Source: Prosapia bicincta
Lineage: Eukaryota; Arthropoda; Insecta; Hemiptera; Cercopidae
Assembly (NCBI GenBank): GCA_036971475.1
Contig: JBAIZL010000002.1
Span: forward strand, 172,267,024-172,331,023
DNA: 64,000 bases
Reading direction: 5' to 3'
Made by a program: the position numbers and the translations under genes
Shown: piece by piece, positions 1 through 15,000 of the stretch
How the letters are laid out: each line of letters opens with the position of its first letter
Position numbering within the stretch: position 1 is the first letter of the stretch
The notes under the pieces: model-generated
Told to the model about the DNA's origin: nothing
The model's database searches: none
What the model saw: the letters and a program-made list of their open reading frames with translations, nothing else

Positions 1-3000
1 AGCAATGTATAGAGGAATACTTGATGGTTCGTATGTAGTGAGGCAATACCAAGAGCGTCACGTTGTAACCGAACATGCACCTCCTCTGTGAGAGCAATGT
101 ATAGAGGAATACATTATGGTTCGTAGGTAGTGAGGCAATACCAAGAGCGTCACGTTGTAACCGAACATGCACCACCTCTGTGAGAGCAATGTATAGAAGA
201 ATACTTGATGGTTCGTAGGTAGTGAGGCAATACCAAGAGCGTAAGCATGTAACCGAACATGCACCTCCTCTGTGACAGCAATGTATAGAGGAATACTTGA
301 TGGTTCGTAGGTAGTGAGGCAATACCAAAAGCGTCACGGTGTAACCGAACATGCATCTCGTCTGTGAGAGCAATGTATAGAGGAATACTTGATGGTTCGT
401 AGGTAGTGAGGCAATACCAAGAGCGTCACGCTGTAACCGAACATGCATCTCGTCTGTGAGAGCAATGTATAGAGGAATACTTTATGGCTCGTAGGTAGTG
501 AGACAATACCAAGAGCGTCACGCTGTAACCGAACATGCACCTCCTCTGTGAGAGCAAATGTATATAGGAATACTTGATGGTTCGTAGGTAGTGAGGTAAT
601 AGAAAGAGCGTCACGCTGTAACCGAACATTCACCTCCTCTGTGAGAGCAATGTATAGAGGAATACTTGATGGTTCGTAGGTAGTGAGGCAATACCAAGAG
701 CGTCAGGCTGTAACCTAACATGCACCTCCTCTGTGAGAGCAATGTATAGAGGAATACTTGATGGTTCGTATGTAGTGAGGCAATACCAAGAGCGTCACGT
801 TGTAACCGAACATGCACTTCCTCTGTGAGTGCAATGTATATAGGAATACTTGATGGTTCGTATGTAGTGAGGCAATACCAAGAGCGTCACGTTGTAACCG
901 AACATGCACCTCCTCTGTGAGAGCAATGTATAGAGGAATTCTTGATGGTTCGTAGGTAGTGAGGCAATACCAAGAGCGTCAGGCTGTAACCGAACATGCA
1001 CCTCCTCTGTGAGAGCAATGTATAGAGGAATACTTGATGGTTCGTAGGTATTGAGGCAATAGAAAGAGCGTCACGCTGTAAAAGAACATGCACCTCCTCT
1101 GTGACAGCAATGTATAGAGAAATACTTGATGGTTCGTAGGTAGTGAGGCAATACCAAGAGCGTCACGCTGTAACCTAACATGCACCTCCTCTGTGAGAGC
1201 AATGTATAGAGGAATACTTGATGGTTCGTATGTAGTGAGGCAATACCAAGAGCGTCACGTTGTAACCGAACATGCACCTCCTCTGTGAGAGCAATGTATA
1301 GAGGAATACTTGATGGTTCGTAGGTAGTGAGGCATTACCAAAAGCGTCACGCTGTAACCGAACATGCACCTCCTCTGTGAGAGCAATGTATAGAGGAATA
1401 CTTGATGGTTCGTAGGTAGTGAGGCAATACCAAGAGCGTCATGTTGTAACCGAACATGCACCTCCTCTGTGAGAGTAATGTATAGAGGAATACTTGATGG
1501 TTCGTAGGTAGTGATGCAATACCAAGAGCGACATGTTATAACCGAACATGCACCTCCTCTGTGAGAGCAATGTATAGAGGAATACTTGATGGTTCGTAGG
1601 TAGTGAGGCAATACCAAGAGCGTCACGCTGTAACCGAATATGCACCTCTCTGTGAGAGCAAGGTATAGAGGAATACTTGATGGTTCGTAGGTAGTGAGGC
1701 AATACCAAGAGCGTCAGGCTGTAACCGAACATGCACCTCCTCTGTGAGAGCAATGTATAGAGGAATACTTGATGGTTCGTAGGTATTGAGGCAATAGAAA
1801 GAGCGTCACGCTGTAACAGAACATGCACCTCCTCTGTGACAGCAATGTATAGAGAAATACTTGATGGTTCGTAGGTAGTGAGGCAATACCAAGAGCGTCA
1901 CGCTGTAACCTAACATGCACCTCCTCTGTGAGAGCAATGTATAGAGGAATACTTGATGGTTCGTATGTAGTGAGGCAATACCAAGAGCGTCACGTTGTAA
2001 CCGAACATGCACCTCCTCTGTGAGAGCAATGTATAGAGGAATACATTATCGTTCGTAGGTAGTGAGGCAATACCAAGAGCGTCACGTTGTAACCGAACAT
2101 GCACCACCTCTGTGAGAGCAATGTATAGAAGAATACTTGATGGTTCGTAGGTAGTGATTCAATACCAAGAGCGTAAGCATGTAACCGAACATGCACCTCC
2201 TCTGTGAGAGCAATGTATAGAGGATTACTTGATGGTTCGTAGGTGGTGAGGCAATATCTAGATTGTCACGCTGTAACCGAACATGCACCTCCTCTGTGAC
2301 AGCAATGTATAGAGGAATACTTGATGGTTCGTAGGTAGTGAGGCAATACCAAAAGCGTCACGGTGTAACCGAACATGCATCTCGTCTGTGAGAGCAATGT
2401 ATAGAGGAATACTTGATGGTTCGTAGGTAGTGAGGCAATACCAAGAGCGTCACGCTGTAACCGAACATGCATCTCGTCTGTGAGAGCAATGTATAGAGGA
2501 ATACTTTATGGCTCGTAGGTAGTGAGACAATACCAAGAGCGTCACGCTGTAACCGAACATGCACCTCCTCTGTGAGAGCAATGTATAGAGGAATACTTTA
2601 TGGGTCGTAGGTAGTGAGGCAATACCAAGAGCGTCACGCTGTAACCGAACATGCACCTCCTCTGTGAGAGCAAATGTATATAGGAATACTTGATGGTTCG
2701 TAGGTAGTGAGGCAATAGAAAGAGCGTCACGCTGTAACCGAACATTCACCTCCTCTGTGAGAGCAATGTATAGAGGAATACTTGATGGTTCGTAGGTAGT
2801 GAGGCAATACCAAGAGCGTCAGGCTGTAACCTAACATGCACCTCCTCTGTGAGAGCAATGTATAGAGGAATACTTGATGGTTCGTATGTAGTGAGGCAAT
2901 ACCAAGAGCGTCACGTTGTAACCGAACATGCACTTCCTCTGTGAGTGCAATGTATATAGGAATACTTGATGGTTCGTATGTAGTGAGGCAATACCAAGAG

Positions 3001-6000
3001 CGTCACGTTGTAACCGAACATGCACCTCCTCTGTGAGAGCAATGTATAGAGGAATTCTTGATGGTTCGTAGGTAGTGAGGCAATACCAAGAGCGTCAGGC
3101 TGTAACCGAACATGCACCTCCTCTGTGAGAGCAATGTATAGAGGAATACTTGATGGTTCGTAGGTATTGAGGCAATAGAAAGAGCGTCACGCTGTAACAG
3201 AACATGCACCTCCTCTGTGACAGCAATGTATAGAGAAATACTTGTTGGTTCGTAGGTAGTGAGGCAATACCAAGAGCGTCACGCTGTAACCTAACATGCA
3301 CCTCCTCTGTGAGAGCAATGTATAGAGGAATACTTGATGGTTCGTATGTAGTGAGGCAATACCAAGAGCGTCACGTTGTAACCGAACATGCACCTCCTCT
3401 GTGAGAGCAATGTATAGAGGAATACATTATGGTTCGTAGGTAGTGAGGCAATACCAAGAGCGTCACGTTGTAACCGAACATGCACCACCTCTGTGAGAGC
3501 AATGTATAGAAGAATACTTGATAGTTCGTAGGTAGTGAGGCAATACCAAGAGCGTAAGCATGTAACCGAACATGCATCTCGTCTGTGAGAGCAATGTATA
3601 GAGGAATACTTGATGGTTCGTAGGTAGTGAGGCAATACCAAGAGCGTCACGCTGTAACCGATCACGCACCTCCTCTGTGAGAGCTATGTATAGAGGAATG
3701 CTTTATGGTTCTTAGGTAGTGAGGCAATACCAAGAGCGTCACGCTGTAACCGAACATGCACCTCCTCTGTGAGAGCAGTGTATAAAGGAATACTTCTTGG
3801 TTCGTAGGTAGTGAGGCAATAGCAAGAGCGACACGCTGTAACCGAACATGCACCTCCTCTGTGAGAGCAATGTATAGAGGAATACTTGATGGTTAATAGG
3901 GAGTGAGGCAATACCAAGAGCGTCACGATGTAACCGAACATGCACCTCCTCCGTAAGAGCAATGTATAGAGGAATACTTGATGGTTCGTAGGTAGTGAGG
4001 CAATACCAAGAGCGTCAGGCTGTAACCTAACATGCACCTCCTCTGTGAGAGCAATGTATAGAGGAATACTTGATGGTTCGTATGTAGTGAGGCAATACCA
4101 AGAGCGTCACGTTGTAACCGAACATGCACTTCCTCTGTGAGTGCAATGTATATAGGAATACTTGATGGTTCGTATGTAGTGAGGCAATACCAAGAGCGTC
4201 ACGTTGTAACCGAACATGCACCTCCTCTGTGAGAGCAATGTATAGAGGAATTCTTGATGGTTCGTAGGTAGTGAGGCAGTACCAAGAGCTTCACGTTGTA
4301 ACCGAACATGCACCGTCTCTGTGAGAGCAATGTATAGAGGAATACTTGATGGTTCGTAGGTAGTGAGGCAATACCAAGAGCTTCACGTTGTAACCCAAAA
4401 TAAACCTCCTCTGTGAGAGCAAAGTATAGAGGGATACTTGATGGTTCGTAGGTAGTGAGGCAATACCAAGAGCGTCACGCTGTAACCGAACATGCACCTC
4501 CTTTATGAGAGCAATGTATAGAGGGATACTTGATGGTTCGTAGGTAGTGAGGCAATACCAAGAGCGTCATGTTGTAACCGAACATGCACCTCCTCTGTGA
4601 GAGTAATGTATAGAGGAATACTTGATGGTTCGTAGGTAGTGATGCAATACCAAGAGCGACATGTTATAACCGAACATGCACCTCCTCTGTGAGAGCAATG
4701 TATAGAGGAATACTTGATGGTTCGTAGGTAGTGAGGCATTACCAAGAGCGTCACGCTGTAACCGAACATGCACCTCCTCTGTGAGAGCTATGTATAGAGG
4801 AATACATGATGGTTCGTAGGTAGTAAGGCAATACCAAGAGCGTCAGGCTGTAACCGAACATGCACCTCCTCTGTGAGAGCAATGTATAGAGGAATACTTG
4901 ATGGTTCGTAGGTAGTGAGGCAATACCAAGAGCGTCATGCTGTAACCGAACATGCACCTCCTCTGTGAGAGTAATGTATAGAGGAATACTTGATGGTTCG
5001 TAGGTAGTGATGCAATACCAAGAGCGACATGTTATAACCGAACATGCACCTCCTCTGTGAGAGCAATGTATAGAGGAATACTTGATGGTTCGTAGGTAGT
5101 GAGGCAATACCAAGAGCGTTACGCTGTAACCGAATATGCACCTCTCTGTGAGAGCAAGGTATAGAGGAATACTTGATGGTTCGTAGGTAGTGAGGCAATA
5201 CCAAGAGCGTCACGCTGTAACCGAACATGCAACTCCTCTGTGACAGCAATGTATAGAGGAATACTTGATGGTTCGTAGGTAGTGAGGCAATACTTAGATT
5301 GTCACGCTGTAACCGTACATGCACCTCTCTGTGAGAGCAATGTATAGAGGAATACTTGATGGTTCGTAGGTAGTGAGGCAATAGAAAGAGCGTCACGCTG
5401 TAACCGAACATTCACCTCCTCTGTGAGAGCAATGTATAGAGGAATACTTGATGGTTCGTAGGTAGTGAGGCAATACCAAGAGCGTCATGTTGTAACCGAA
5501 CATGCACCTCCTCTGTGAGAGTAATGTATAGAGGAATACTTGATGGTTCGTAGGTAGTGATGCAATACCAAGAGCGACATGTTATAACCGAACATGCACC
5601 TCCTCTGTGAGAGCAATGTATAGAGGAATACTTGATGGTTCGTAGGTAGTGAGGCATTACCAAGAGCGTCACGCTGTAACCGAACATGCACCTCCTCTGT
5701 GAGAGCTATGTATAGAGGAATACATGATGGTTCGTAGGTAATAAGGCAATACCTAGAGCGTCAGGCTGTAACCGAACATGCACCTCCTCTGTGAGAGCAA
5801 TGTATAGAGGAATACTTGATGGTTCGTAGGTAGTGAGGCAATACCAAGAGCGTCATTCTGTAACCGAACATGCACCTCCTCTGTGAGAGTAATGTATAGA
5901 GGAATACTTGATGGTTCGTAGGTAGTGATGCAATACCAAGAGCGACATGTTATAACCGAACATGCACCTCCTCTGTGAGAGCAATGTATAGAGGAATACT

Positions 6001-9000
6001 TGATGGTTCGTAGGTAGTGAGGCAATACCAAGAGCGTTACGCTGTAACCGAATATGCACCTCTCTGTGAGAGCAAGGTATAGAGGAATACTTGATGGTTC
6101 GTAGGTAGTGAGGCAATACCAAGAGCGTCAGGCTGTAACCGAACATGCACCTCCTCTGTGAAAGCAATGTATAGAGGAATACTTGATGGTTCGTAGGTAT
6201 TGAGGCAATAGAAAGAGCGTCACGCTGTAACAGAACATGCACCTCCTCTGTGACAGCAATGTATAGAGAAATACTTGATGGTTCGTAGGTAGTGAGGCAA
6301 TACCAAGAGCGTCACGCTGTAACCTAACATGCACCTCCTCTGTGAGAGCAATGTATAGAGGAATACTTGATGGTTCGTATGTAGTGAGGCAATACCAAGA
6401 GCGTCACGTTGTAACCGAACATGCACCTCCTCTGTGAGAGCGATGTATAGAGGAATACATTATGGTTCGTAGGTAGTGAGGCAATACCAAGAGCGTCACG
6501 TTGTAACCGAACATGCACCACCTCTGTGAGAGCAATGTATAGAAGAATACTTGATGGTTCGTAGGTAGTGAGGCAATACCAAGAGCGTAAGCATGTAACC
6601 GAACATGCACCTCCTCTGTGAGAGCAATGTATAGATAATTACTTGATGGTTCGTAGGTGGTGAGGCAATATCTAGATTGTCACGCTGTAACCGAACATGC
6701 ACCTCCTCTGTGACAGCAATGTATAGAGGAATACTTGATGGTTCGTAGGTAGTGAGGCAATACCAAAAGCGTCACGGTGTAACCGAACATGCATCTCGTC
6801 TGTGAGAGCAATGTATAGAGGAATACTTGATGGTTCGTAGATAGTGAGGCAATACCAAGAGCGTCACGCTGTAACCGAACATGCATCTCGTCTGTGAGAG
6901 CAATGTATAGAGGAATACTTTATGGCTCGTAGGTAGTGAGACAATACCAAGAGCGTCACGCTGTAACCGAACATGCACCTCCTCTGTGAGAGCAATGTAT
7001 AGAGGAATACTTTATGGTTCGTAGGTAGTGAGGCAATACCAAGAGCGTCACGCTGTAACCGAACATGCACCTCCTCTGTGAGAGCAAATGTATATAGGAA
7101 TACTTGATGGTTCGTAGGTAGTGAGGCAATAGAAAGAGCGTCACGCTGTAACCGAACATGCACCTCCTCTGTGAGAGCAACGTATAAAGGAATACTTCAT
7201 GGTTCGTAGGTAGTGAGGCAATAGCAAGAGCGTCACGTTGTAACCGAACATGCACCTCCTCTGTGAGAGCAATGTATAGAGGAATACTTGATGGTTAATA
7301 GGGAGTGAGGCAATACCAAGAGCCTCACGTTGTAACCGAATATGCACCTCCTCTGTGAGAGCAATGTATAGAGGAATACTTGATAGTTCGTAGGTAGTGA
7401 GGCAATACCTAGATTGTCACGCTGTAACCGAACATGCACCTCCTCTGTGAGAGCAATGTATAGAGGAATACTTGATGGTTCGTAGGTAGTGAGGCAATAC
7501 CAAGTGCGTCACGTTGTAACCGAACATGTACCTTCTCTGTGAGAGCAATGTATAGAGGAATACTTGATGGTTCGTAGGTAGTGAGGCAATACCAAGAGCG
7601 TCATGTTGTAACCGAACATGCACCTCCTCTGTGAGAGTAATGTATAGAGGAATACTTCATAGTTCGTAGGTAGTGAGGCAATACCAAGAGCGTCACGTTG
7701 TAACCGAACATGTACCTCCTCTGTGAGAGCAATGTATAGAGGAATACTTGATGGTTCGTAGGTAGTGAGGCATTACCAAGAGCTTCACGCTGTAACCGAA
7801 CATGCACCTCCTCTGTGAGAGCAATGTATAGAGGAATACTTGATGGTTCGTAGGTAGTGAGGCAATACCAAGAGCGTCACGCTGTAACCGAACATGCACC
7901 TCCTCTGTGAGAGCAATGTATAGAGGAATACTTGATGGTTTGTAGGTAGTGAGGCAATACCAAGAGCGTCACGCTGTAACCGATCACGCACCTCCTCTGT
8001 GAGAGCTATGTATAGAGGAAGACTTATGGTTCTTAGGTAGTGAGGCAATACCAAGAGCGTCACGCTGTAACCGAACATGCACCTCCTCTGTGAGAGCAAT
8101 GTATAAAGGAATACTTCTTGGTTCGTAGGTAGTGAGGAATAGCAAGAGCGACACGCTGTAACCGAACATGCACCTCCTCTGTGAGAGCAATGTATAGAGG
8201 AATACTTGATGGTTAATAGGGAGTGAGGCAATACCAAGAGCGTCACGATGTAACCGAACATGCACCTCCTCCGTAAGAGCAATGTATAGAGGAATACTTG
8301 ATGGTTCGTAGGTAGTGAGGCAATGCCAAGAGCGTCAGGCTGTAACCTAACATGCACCTCCTCTGTGAGAACAATGTATAGAGGAATACTTGATGGTTCG
8401 TATGTAGTGAGGCAATGCCTAGATTGTCACGCTGTAACCGAACATGCACCTCCTCTGTGAGAGCAATGTATAGAGGAATACTTGATGGTTAATAGGTAGT
8501 GAGGCAATACCAAGAGCGTCACGTTTTAACTGAACATGCACCTCCTCTGTGAGAGCAATGTATAGAGGAATACTTGATGGTTCGTAGGTAGTGAGGCAAT
8601 ACCAAGAGCGTCACGCTGTAACCGAACACGCACCTCCTCTGTGAGAGCAATATATAGAGGAATACTTTATAGTTCGTAGGTAGTGAGGCAATATCAAGAG
8701 CGTCACGTTGTAACCGAACATGCACCTCCTCTGTGAGGGCAATGTATAGAGGAATACTTGATGGTTCGTAGGTAGTGAGGCAATACCAAAAGCGTCATGT
8801 TGTAACCGAACATGCACCTCCTCTGTGAGAGTAATGTATAGAGGAATACTTGATAGTTCGTAGGTAGTGAGGCAATACCAAGAGCGTCACGTTGTAACCG
8901 AACAAGTACCTCCTCTGTGAGAGCAATGTATAGAGGAATACTTGATGGTTCGTAGGTAGTGAGGCATAACCAAGAGCGTCACGCCGTAACCGAACATGCA

Positions 9001-12000
9001 CCTCCTCTGTGAGAGCAATGTATAGAGGAATACTTGATGGTTCGTAGGTAGTGAGGCAATACCAAGAGCGTCACGCTGTAACCGAACATGCACCTCCTCT
9101 GTGAGAGCAATGTATAGAGGATTACTTGATGGTTCGTAGGTAGTGAGGCAATACCAAGAGCGTCACGCTGTAACCGAACATGGACCTCCTCTGTGAGAGG
9201 AATGTATAGAGGGATACTTGATGGTTCGTAGGTATTGAGGCAATACCAAGAGCGTCACGCTGTAGCCGAACATGCACCGTCTCTGTGAGAGCAATGTATA
9301 GAGGAATACTTGACTTGATAGTTTGTAGGTAGTGAGGCAATACCAAGAGCTTCACGTTGTAACCGAAAATAAACCTCCTCTGTGAGAGCAAAGTATAGAG
9401 GGATACTTGATGGTTTGTAGGTAGTGAGGCAATACCAAGAGCATCACCCTGTAACCGAACATGCACCTCCTTTATGAGAGCAATGTATAGAGGGATACTT
9501 GATGGTTCGTAGGTAGTGAGGCAATACCAAGAGCGTCACGCTGTAACCGAACATGCAACTCCTCTGTGACAGCAATGTATAGAGGAATACTTGATGGTTC
9601 GTAGGTAGTGAGGCAATACTTAGATTGTCACGCTGTAACCGAACATGCACCTCGTCTGCAAGAGCATTGTATAGAGGAATACTTGATGGTTCGTAGGTAG
9701 TGAGGCAATACTACGAGCGTCACGCTGTAACCGAACATTAACCTCCTCTGTGAGAGCAATGTATAGAGGAATACTTGATGGTTCGTAGGTAGTGAGGCAA
9801 TACTAAAAGCGTCACGCTGTAACCGAACATTAACCTCCTCTGTGAGAGCAATGTATAGAGGGATACTTGATGGTTCGTAGGTAGTGAGGCAGTACCAAGA
9901 GCGTCGCGCTGTAACCGAACATGCACCTCCTCTGTGAGAGCAATGTATAGAGGAATACTTGATGGTTCGTAGGTAGTGAGGCAATACCAAGAGCGTCATG
10001 TTGTAACCGAACATGCACCTCCTCTGTGAGAGTAATGTATAGAGGAATACTTGATGGTTCGTAGGTAGTGATGCAATACCAAGAGCGACATGTTATAACC
10101 GAACATGCACCTCCTCTGTGAGAGCAATGTATAGAGGAATACTTGATGGTTCGTAGGTAGTGAGGCATTACCAAGAGCGTCACGCTGTAACCGAACATGC
10201 ACCTCCTCTGTGAGAGCTATGTATAGAGGAATACATGATGGTTCGTAGGTAGTAAGGCAATACCAAGAGCGTCAGAATGTAACCGAACATGCACCTCCTC
10301 TGTGAGAGCAATGTATAGAGGAATACTTGATGGTTCGTAGGTAGTGAGGCAATAGAAAGAGCGTCACGCTGTAACCGAACATTCACCTCCTCTGTGAGAG
10401 CAATGTATAGAGGAATACTTGATGGTTCGTAGGTAGTGAGGCAATACCAAGAGCGTCATGTTGTAACCGAACATGCACCTCCTCTGTGAGAGTAATGTAT
10501 AGAGGAATACTTGATGGTTCGTAGGTAGTGATGCAATACCAAGAGCGACATGTTATAACCGAACATGCACCTCCTCTGTGAGAGCAATGTATAGAGGAAT
10601 ACTTGATGGTTCGTAGGTAGTGAGGCAATACCAAGAGCGTCACGCTGTAACCGAATATGCACCTCTCTGTGAGAGCAAGGTATAGAGGAATACTTGATGG
10701 TTCGTAGGTAGTGAGGCAATACCAAGAGCGTCAGGCTGTAACCGAACATGCACCTCCTCTGTGAGAGCAATGTATAGAGGAATACTTGATGGTTCGTAGG
10801 TATTGAGGCAATAGAAAGAGCGTCACGCTGTAATAGAACATGCACCTCCTCTGTGAGAGCAATGTATAGAGGAATACATTATGGTTCGTAGGTAGTGAGG
10901 CAATACCAAGAGCGTCACGTTGTAACCGAACATGCACCACCTCTGTGAGAGCAATGTATAGAAGAATACTTGATGGTTCGTAGGTAGTGAGGCAATACCA
11001 AGAGCGTAAGCATGTAACCGAACATGCACCTCCTCTGTGAGAGCAATGTATAGAGGATTACTTGATGGTTCGTAGGTGGTGAGGCAATATCTAGATTGTC
11101 ACGCTGTAACCGAACATGCACCTCCTCTGTGACAGCAATGTATAGAGGAATACTTGATGGTTCGTAGGTAGTGAGGCAATACCAAAAGCGTCACGGTGTA
11201 ACCGAACATGCATCTCGTCTGTGAGAGCAATGTATAGAGGAATACTTGATGGTTCGTAGGTAGTGAGGCAATACCAAGAGCGTCACGCTGTAACCGAACA
11301 TGCATCTCGTCTGTGAGAGCAATGTATAGAGGAATACTTTATGGCTCGTAGGTAGTGAGACAATACCAAGAGCGTCACGCTGTAACCGAACATGCACCTC
11401 CTCTGTGAGAGCAATGTCTAGAGGAATACTTTAAGGTTCGTAGGTAGTGAGGCAATACCAAGAGCGTCACGCTGTAACCGAACATGCACCTCCTCTGTGA
11501 GAGCAAATGTATATAGGAATACTTGATGGTTCGTAGGTAGTGAGGCAATAGCAAGAGCGTCAAGCTGTAACCGAACATGCACCTCCTGTGAGAGCAATGT
11601 ATAGAGGAATACTTGATGGTTAATAGGGAGTGAGGCAATACCAAGAGCGTCACGATGTAACCGAACATGCACCTCCTCCTTAAGAGCAATGTATAGAGGA
11701 ATACTATATGGTTCGTAGGTAGTGAGGCAATATCAAGAGCGTCACGTTGTAACCGAACATGCACCTCCTCTGTGAGAGCAATGTATAGAGGAATACTTGA
11801 TGGTTCGTAGGTAGTGAGGCAATACCAAGAGCGTCAGGCTGTAGCGGAACATGCACCTCCTCTGTGAGAGCAATGTATAGAGGAATACTTGATGGATCGA
11901 AGGTAGTGAGGCAATACCAAGAGCGTAACGCTGTAACCGAACATTGCACCTCCTCTGTGAGAGCAATGTATATAGGAATACTTTATGGTTCGTAGGTAGT

Positions 12001-15000
12001 GAGGCAATACCAAGAGCGTCAAGCTGTAACCGAACATGGCACCTCCTCTGTGAGAGCAGTGTATAGAGGAATACTTGATGGTTCGTAGGTAGTGAGGCAA
12101 TACCAAGAGCGTCACGTTGTAACCGAACATGCTCCTCCTCTGTGAGAGCAATGTATAGAGGAATACGTCTTGGTTCGTAGGTAGTGAGGCAATACCCAGA
12201 GCGTCAGGCTGTAATCGAACATGCACCTTCTCTGTGAGAGCAATGTATAGAGGAATACTTGTTGGTTAATAGGTAGTGAGGCAATACCAAGAGCGTCACG
12301 TTGTAACTGAACATGCACCTCCTCTGTGAGAACAATGTATAGAGGAATACTTGATGGTTCGTAGGTAGTGAGGCAATACCAAGAGCGTCAGGCTGTAACC
12401 TAACATGCACCTCCTCTGTGAGAGCAATGTATAGAGGAATACTTGATGGTTCGTATGTAGTGAGGCAATACCAAGAGCGTCACGTTGTAACCGAACATGC
12501 ACCTCCTCTGTGAGAGCAATGTATAGAGGAATACTTGATGGTTCGTAGGTAGTGAGGCAATACCAAGAGCGTCAGGCTGTGACGGAACATGCACCTCCTC
12601 TGTGCGAGCAATGTATAGAGGAATACTTGATGGATCGTAGGTAGTGAGGCAATACCAAGAGCGTCAGGCTGTAACCGAACATGATCCTCCTCTGTGAGAG
12701 CAATGTATATAGGAATACTTTATGGTTCGTAGGTAGTGAGGCAATACCAAGAGCGTCAAGCTGTAACCGAACATGGCACCTCTTCTGTGAGAGCAGTGTA
12801 TAGAGGAATACTTGATGGTTCGTAGGTAGTGAGGCAATACCAAGAGCGTCACGTTGTAACCGAACATGCATCTCCTCTGTGAGAGCAATGTATAGAGGAA
12901 TACGTCTTGGTTCGTAGGTAGTGAGGCAATACCAAGAGCGTCACGTTGTAACCGAACAATCACCTCCTCTGTTAGGGCAATGTATAGAGGGATACTTGAT
13001 AGTTCGTAGGTAGTGAGGCAATACCTAGATTGTCACGCTGTAACCGAACATGCACCTCCTCTGTGAGAGCAATGTATAGAGGAATACTTGATGGTTCGTA
13101 GGTAGTGAGGCAATACCAAGAGCGTCACGTTGTAACCGAACATGCACCTTCTCTGTGAGAGCAATGTATAGAGGAATACTTGATGGTTCGTAGGTAGTGA
13201 GGCAATACCAAGAGCGTCATGTTGTAACCGAACATGCACCTCTTCTGTGAGAGTAATGTATAGAGGAATACTTCATAGTTCGTAGGTAGTGAGGCAATAC
13301 CAAGAGCGTCACGTTGTAACCGAACATGTACCTCCTCTGTGAGAGCAATGTATAGAGGAATACTTGATGGTTCGTAGGTAGTGAGGCATTACCAAGAGCT
13401 TCACGCTGTAACCGAACATGCACCTCCTCTGTGAGAGCAATGTATAGAGGAATACTTGATGGTTCGTAGGTAGTGAGGCAATACCAAGAGCATCACGCTG
13501 TAACCGAACATGCACCTCCTCTGTGAGAGCAATGTATAGAGGAATACTTGATGGTTCGTAGGTAGTGAGGCAATACCAAGAGTGTCACGCTGTAACCGAA
13601 CATGCACCTCCTCTGTGAGAGCAATGTATAGAGGAATACTTGATGGTTTGTAGGTAGTGAGGCAATACCAAGAGCGTCACGCTGTAACCGAACATGCACC
13701 TCCTATGTGGGAGCAATGTATAGAGGGATACTTGATGGTTGGTAGGTAATGAGGCAATACCAAGAGCGTCACGCTGTAACCGAACATGGACCTCCTCTTT
13801 GAGAGGAATGTATAGAGGGATACTTGATGGTTCGTAGGTATTGAGGCAATACCAAGAGCGTCACGCTGTAGCCGAACATGCACCTCCTCTGTGAGAGCAA
13901 TCTATAGAGGAATACTTGATGGTTCGTAGGTAGTGAGGCAATACCAAGAGCTTTACGTTGTAACCGAACATGCACCGTCTCTGTGAGAGCAATGTATAGA
14001 GGAATACTTGATGGTTCGTAGGTAGTGAATCAATACCAAGAGCTTCACGTTGTAACCGAAAATAAACCTCCTCTGTGAGAGCAAAGTATAGAGGGATACT
14101 TGATGGTTCGTAGGTAGTGAGGCAATACCAAGAGCGTCACGCTGTAACCGAACATGCACCTCCTTTATGAGAGCAATGTATAGAGGGATACTTGATGGTT
14201 CGTAGGTAGTGAGGCAATACCAAGAGCGTCACGCTGTAACCGAACATGCAACTCCTCTGTGACAGCAATGTATAGAGGAATACTTGATGGTTCGTAGGTA
14301 GTGAGGGAATACCTAGATTGTCACGCTGTAACCGAACATGCACCTCGTCTGTGAGAGGATTGTATAGAGGAATGCTTGATGGTACGTAGGTAGTGAGGCA
14401 ATACTAAGAGCGTCACGCTGTAACCGAACATAACCTCCTCTGTGAGAGCAATGTATAGAGGGATACTTGATGGTTCGTAGGTAGTGAGACAATACCAAGA
14501 GCTTCACACTGTAACCGAATATGCACCTCTCTGTGAGAGCAATGTATAGAGGAATACTTGATGGTTCGTAGGTAGTGAGGCAATACCAAGAGCGTCAGGC
14601 TGTAACCGAACATGCACCACCTCCTCTGTGAGAGCAATGTATAGAGGAATACTTGATGGTTCGTAGGTAGTGAGGCAATACCAAGAGCGTCACGCTGTAA
14701 CCGAATATGCACCTCTCTGTGAGAGCAATGTATAGAGGAATACTTGATGGTTCGTAGGTAGTGAGGCAATACCAAGAGCGTCAGGCTGTAACCGAACATG
14801 CACCTCCTCTGTGAGAGCAATGTATAGAGGAATACTTGATGGTTCGTAGGTAGTGAGGCAATAGAAAGAGCGTCACGCTGTAACCGAACATTCACCTCCT
14901 CTGTGAGAGCAATGTATAGAGGAATACTTGATGGTTCGTAGGTAGTGAGGCAATACCAAGAGCGTCATGAAGTAAACGAACTTGCACCTCCTCTGTGAGA

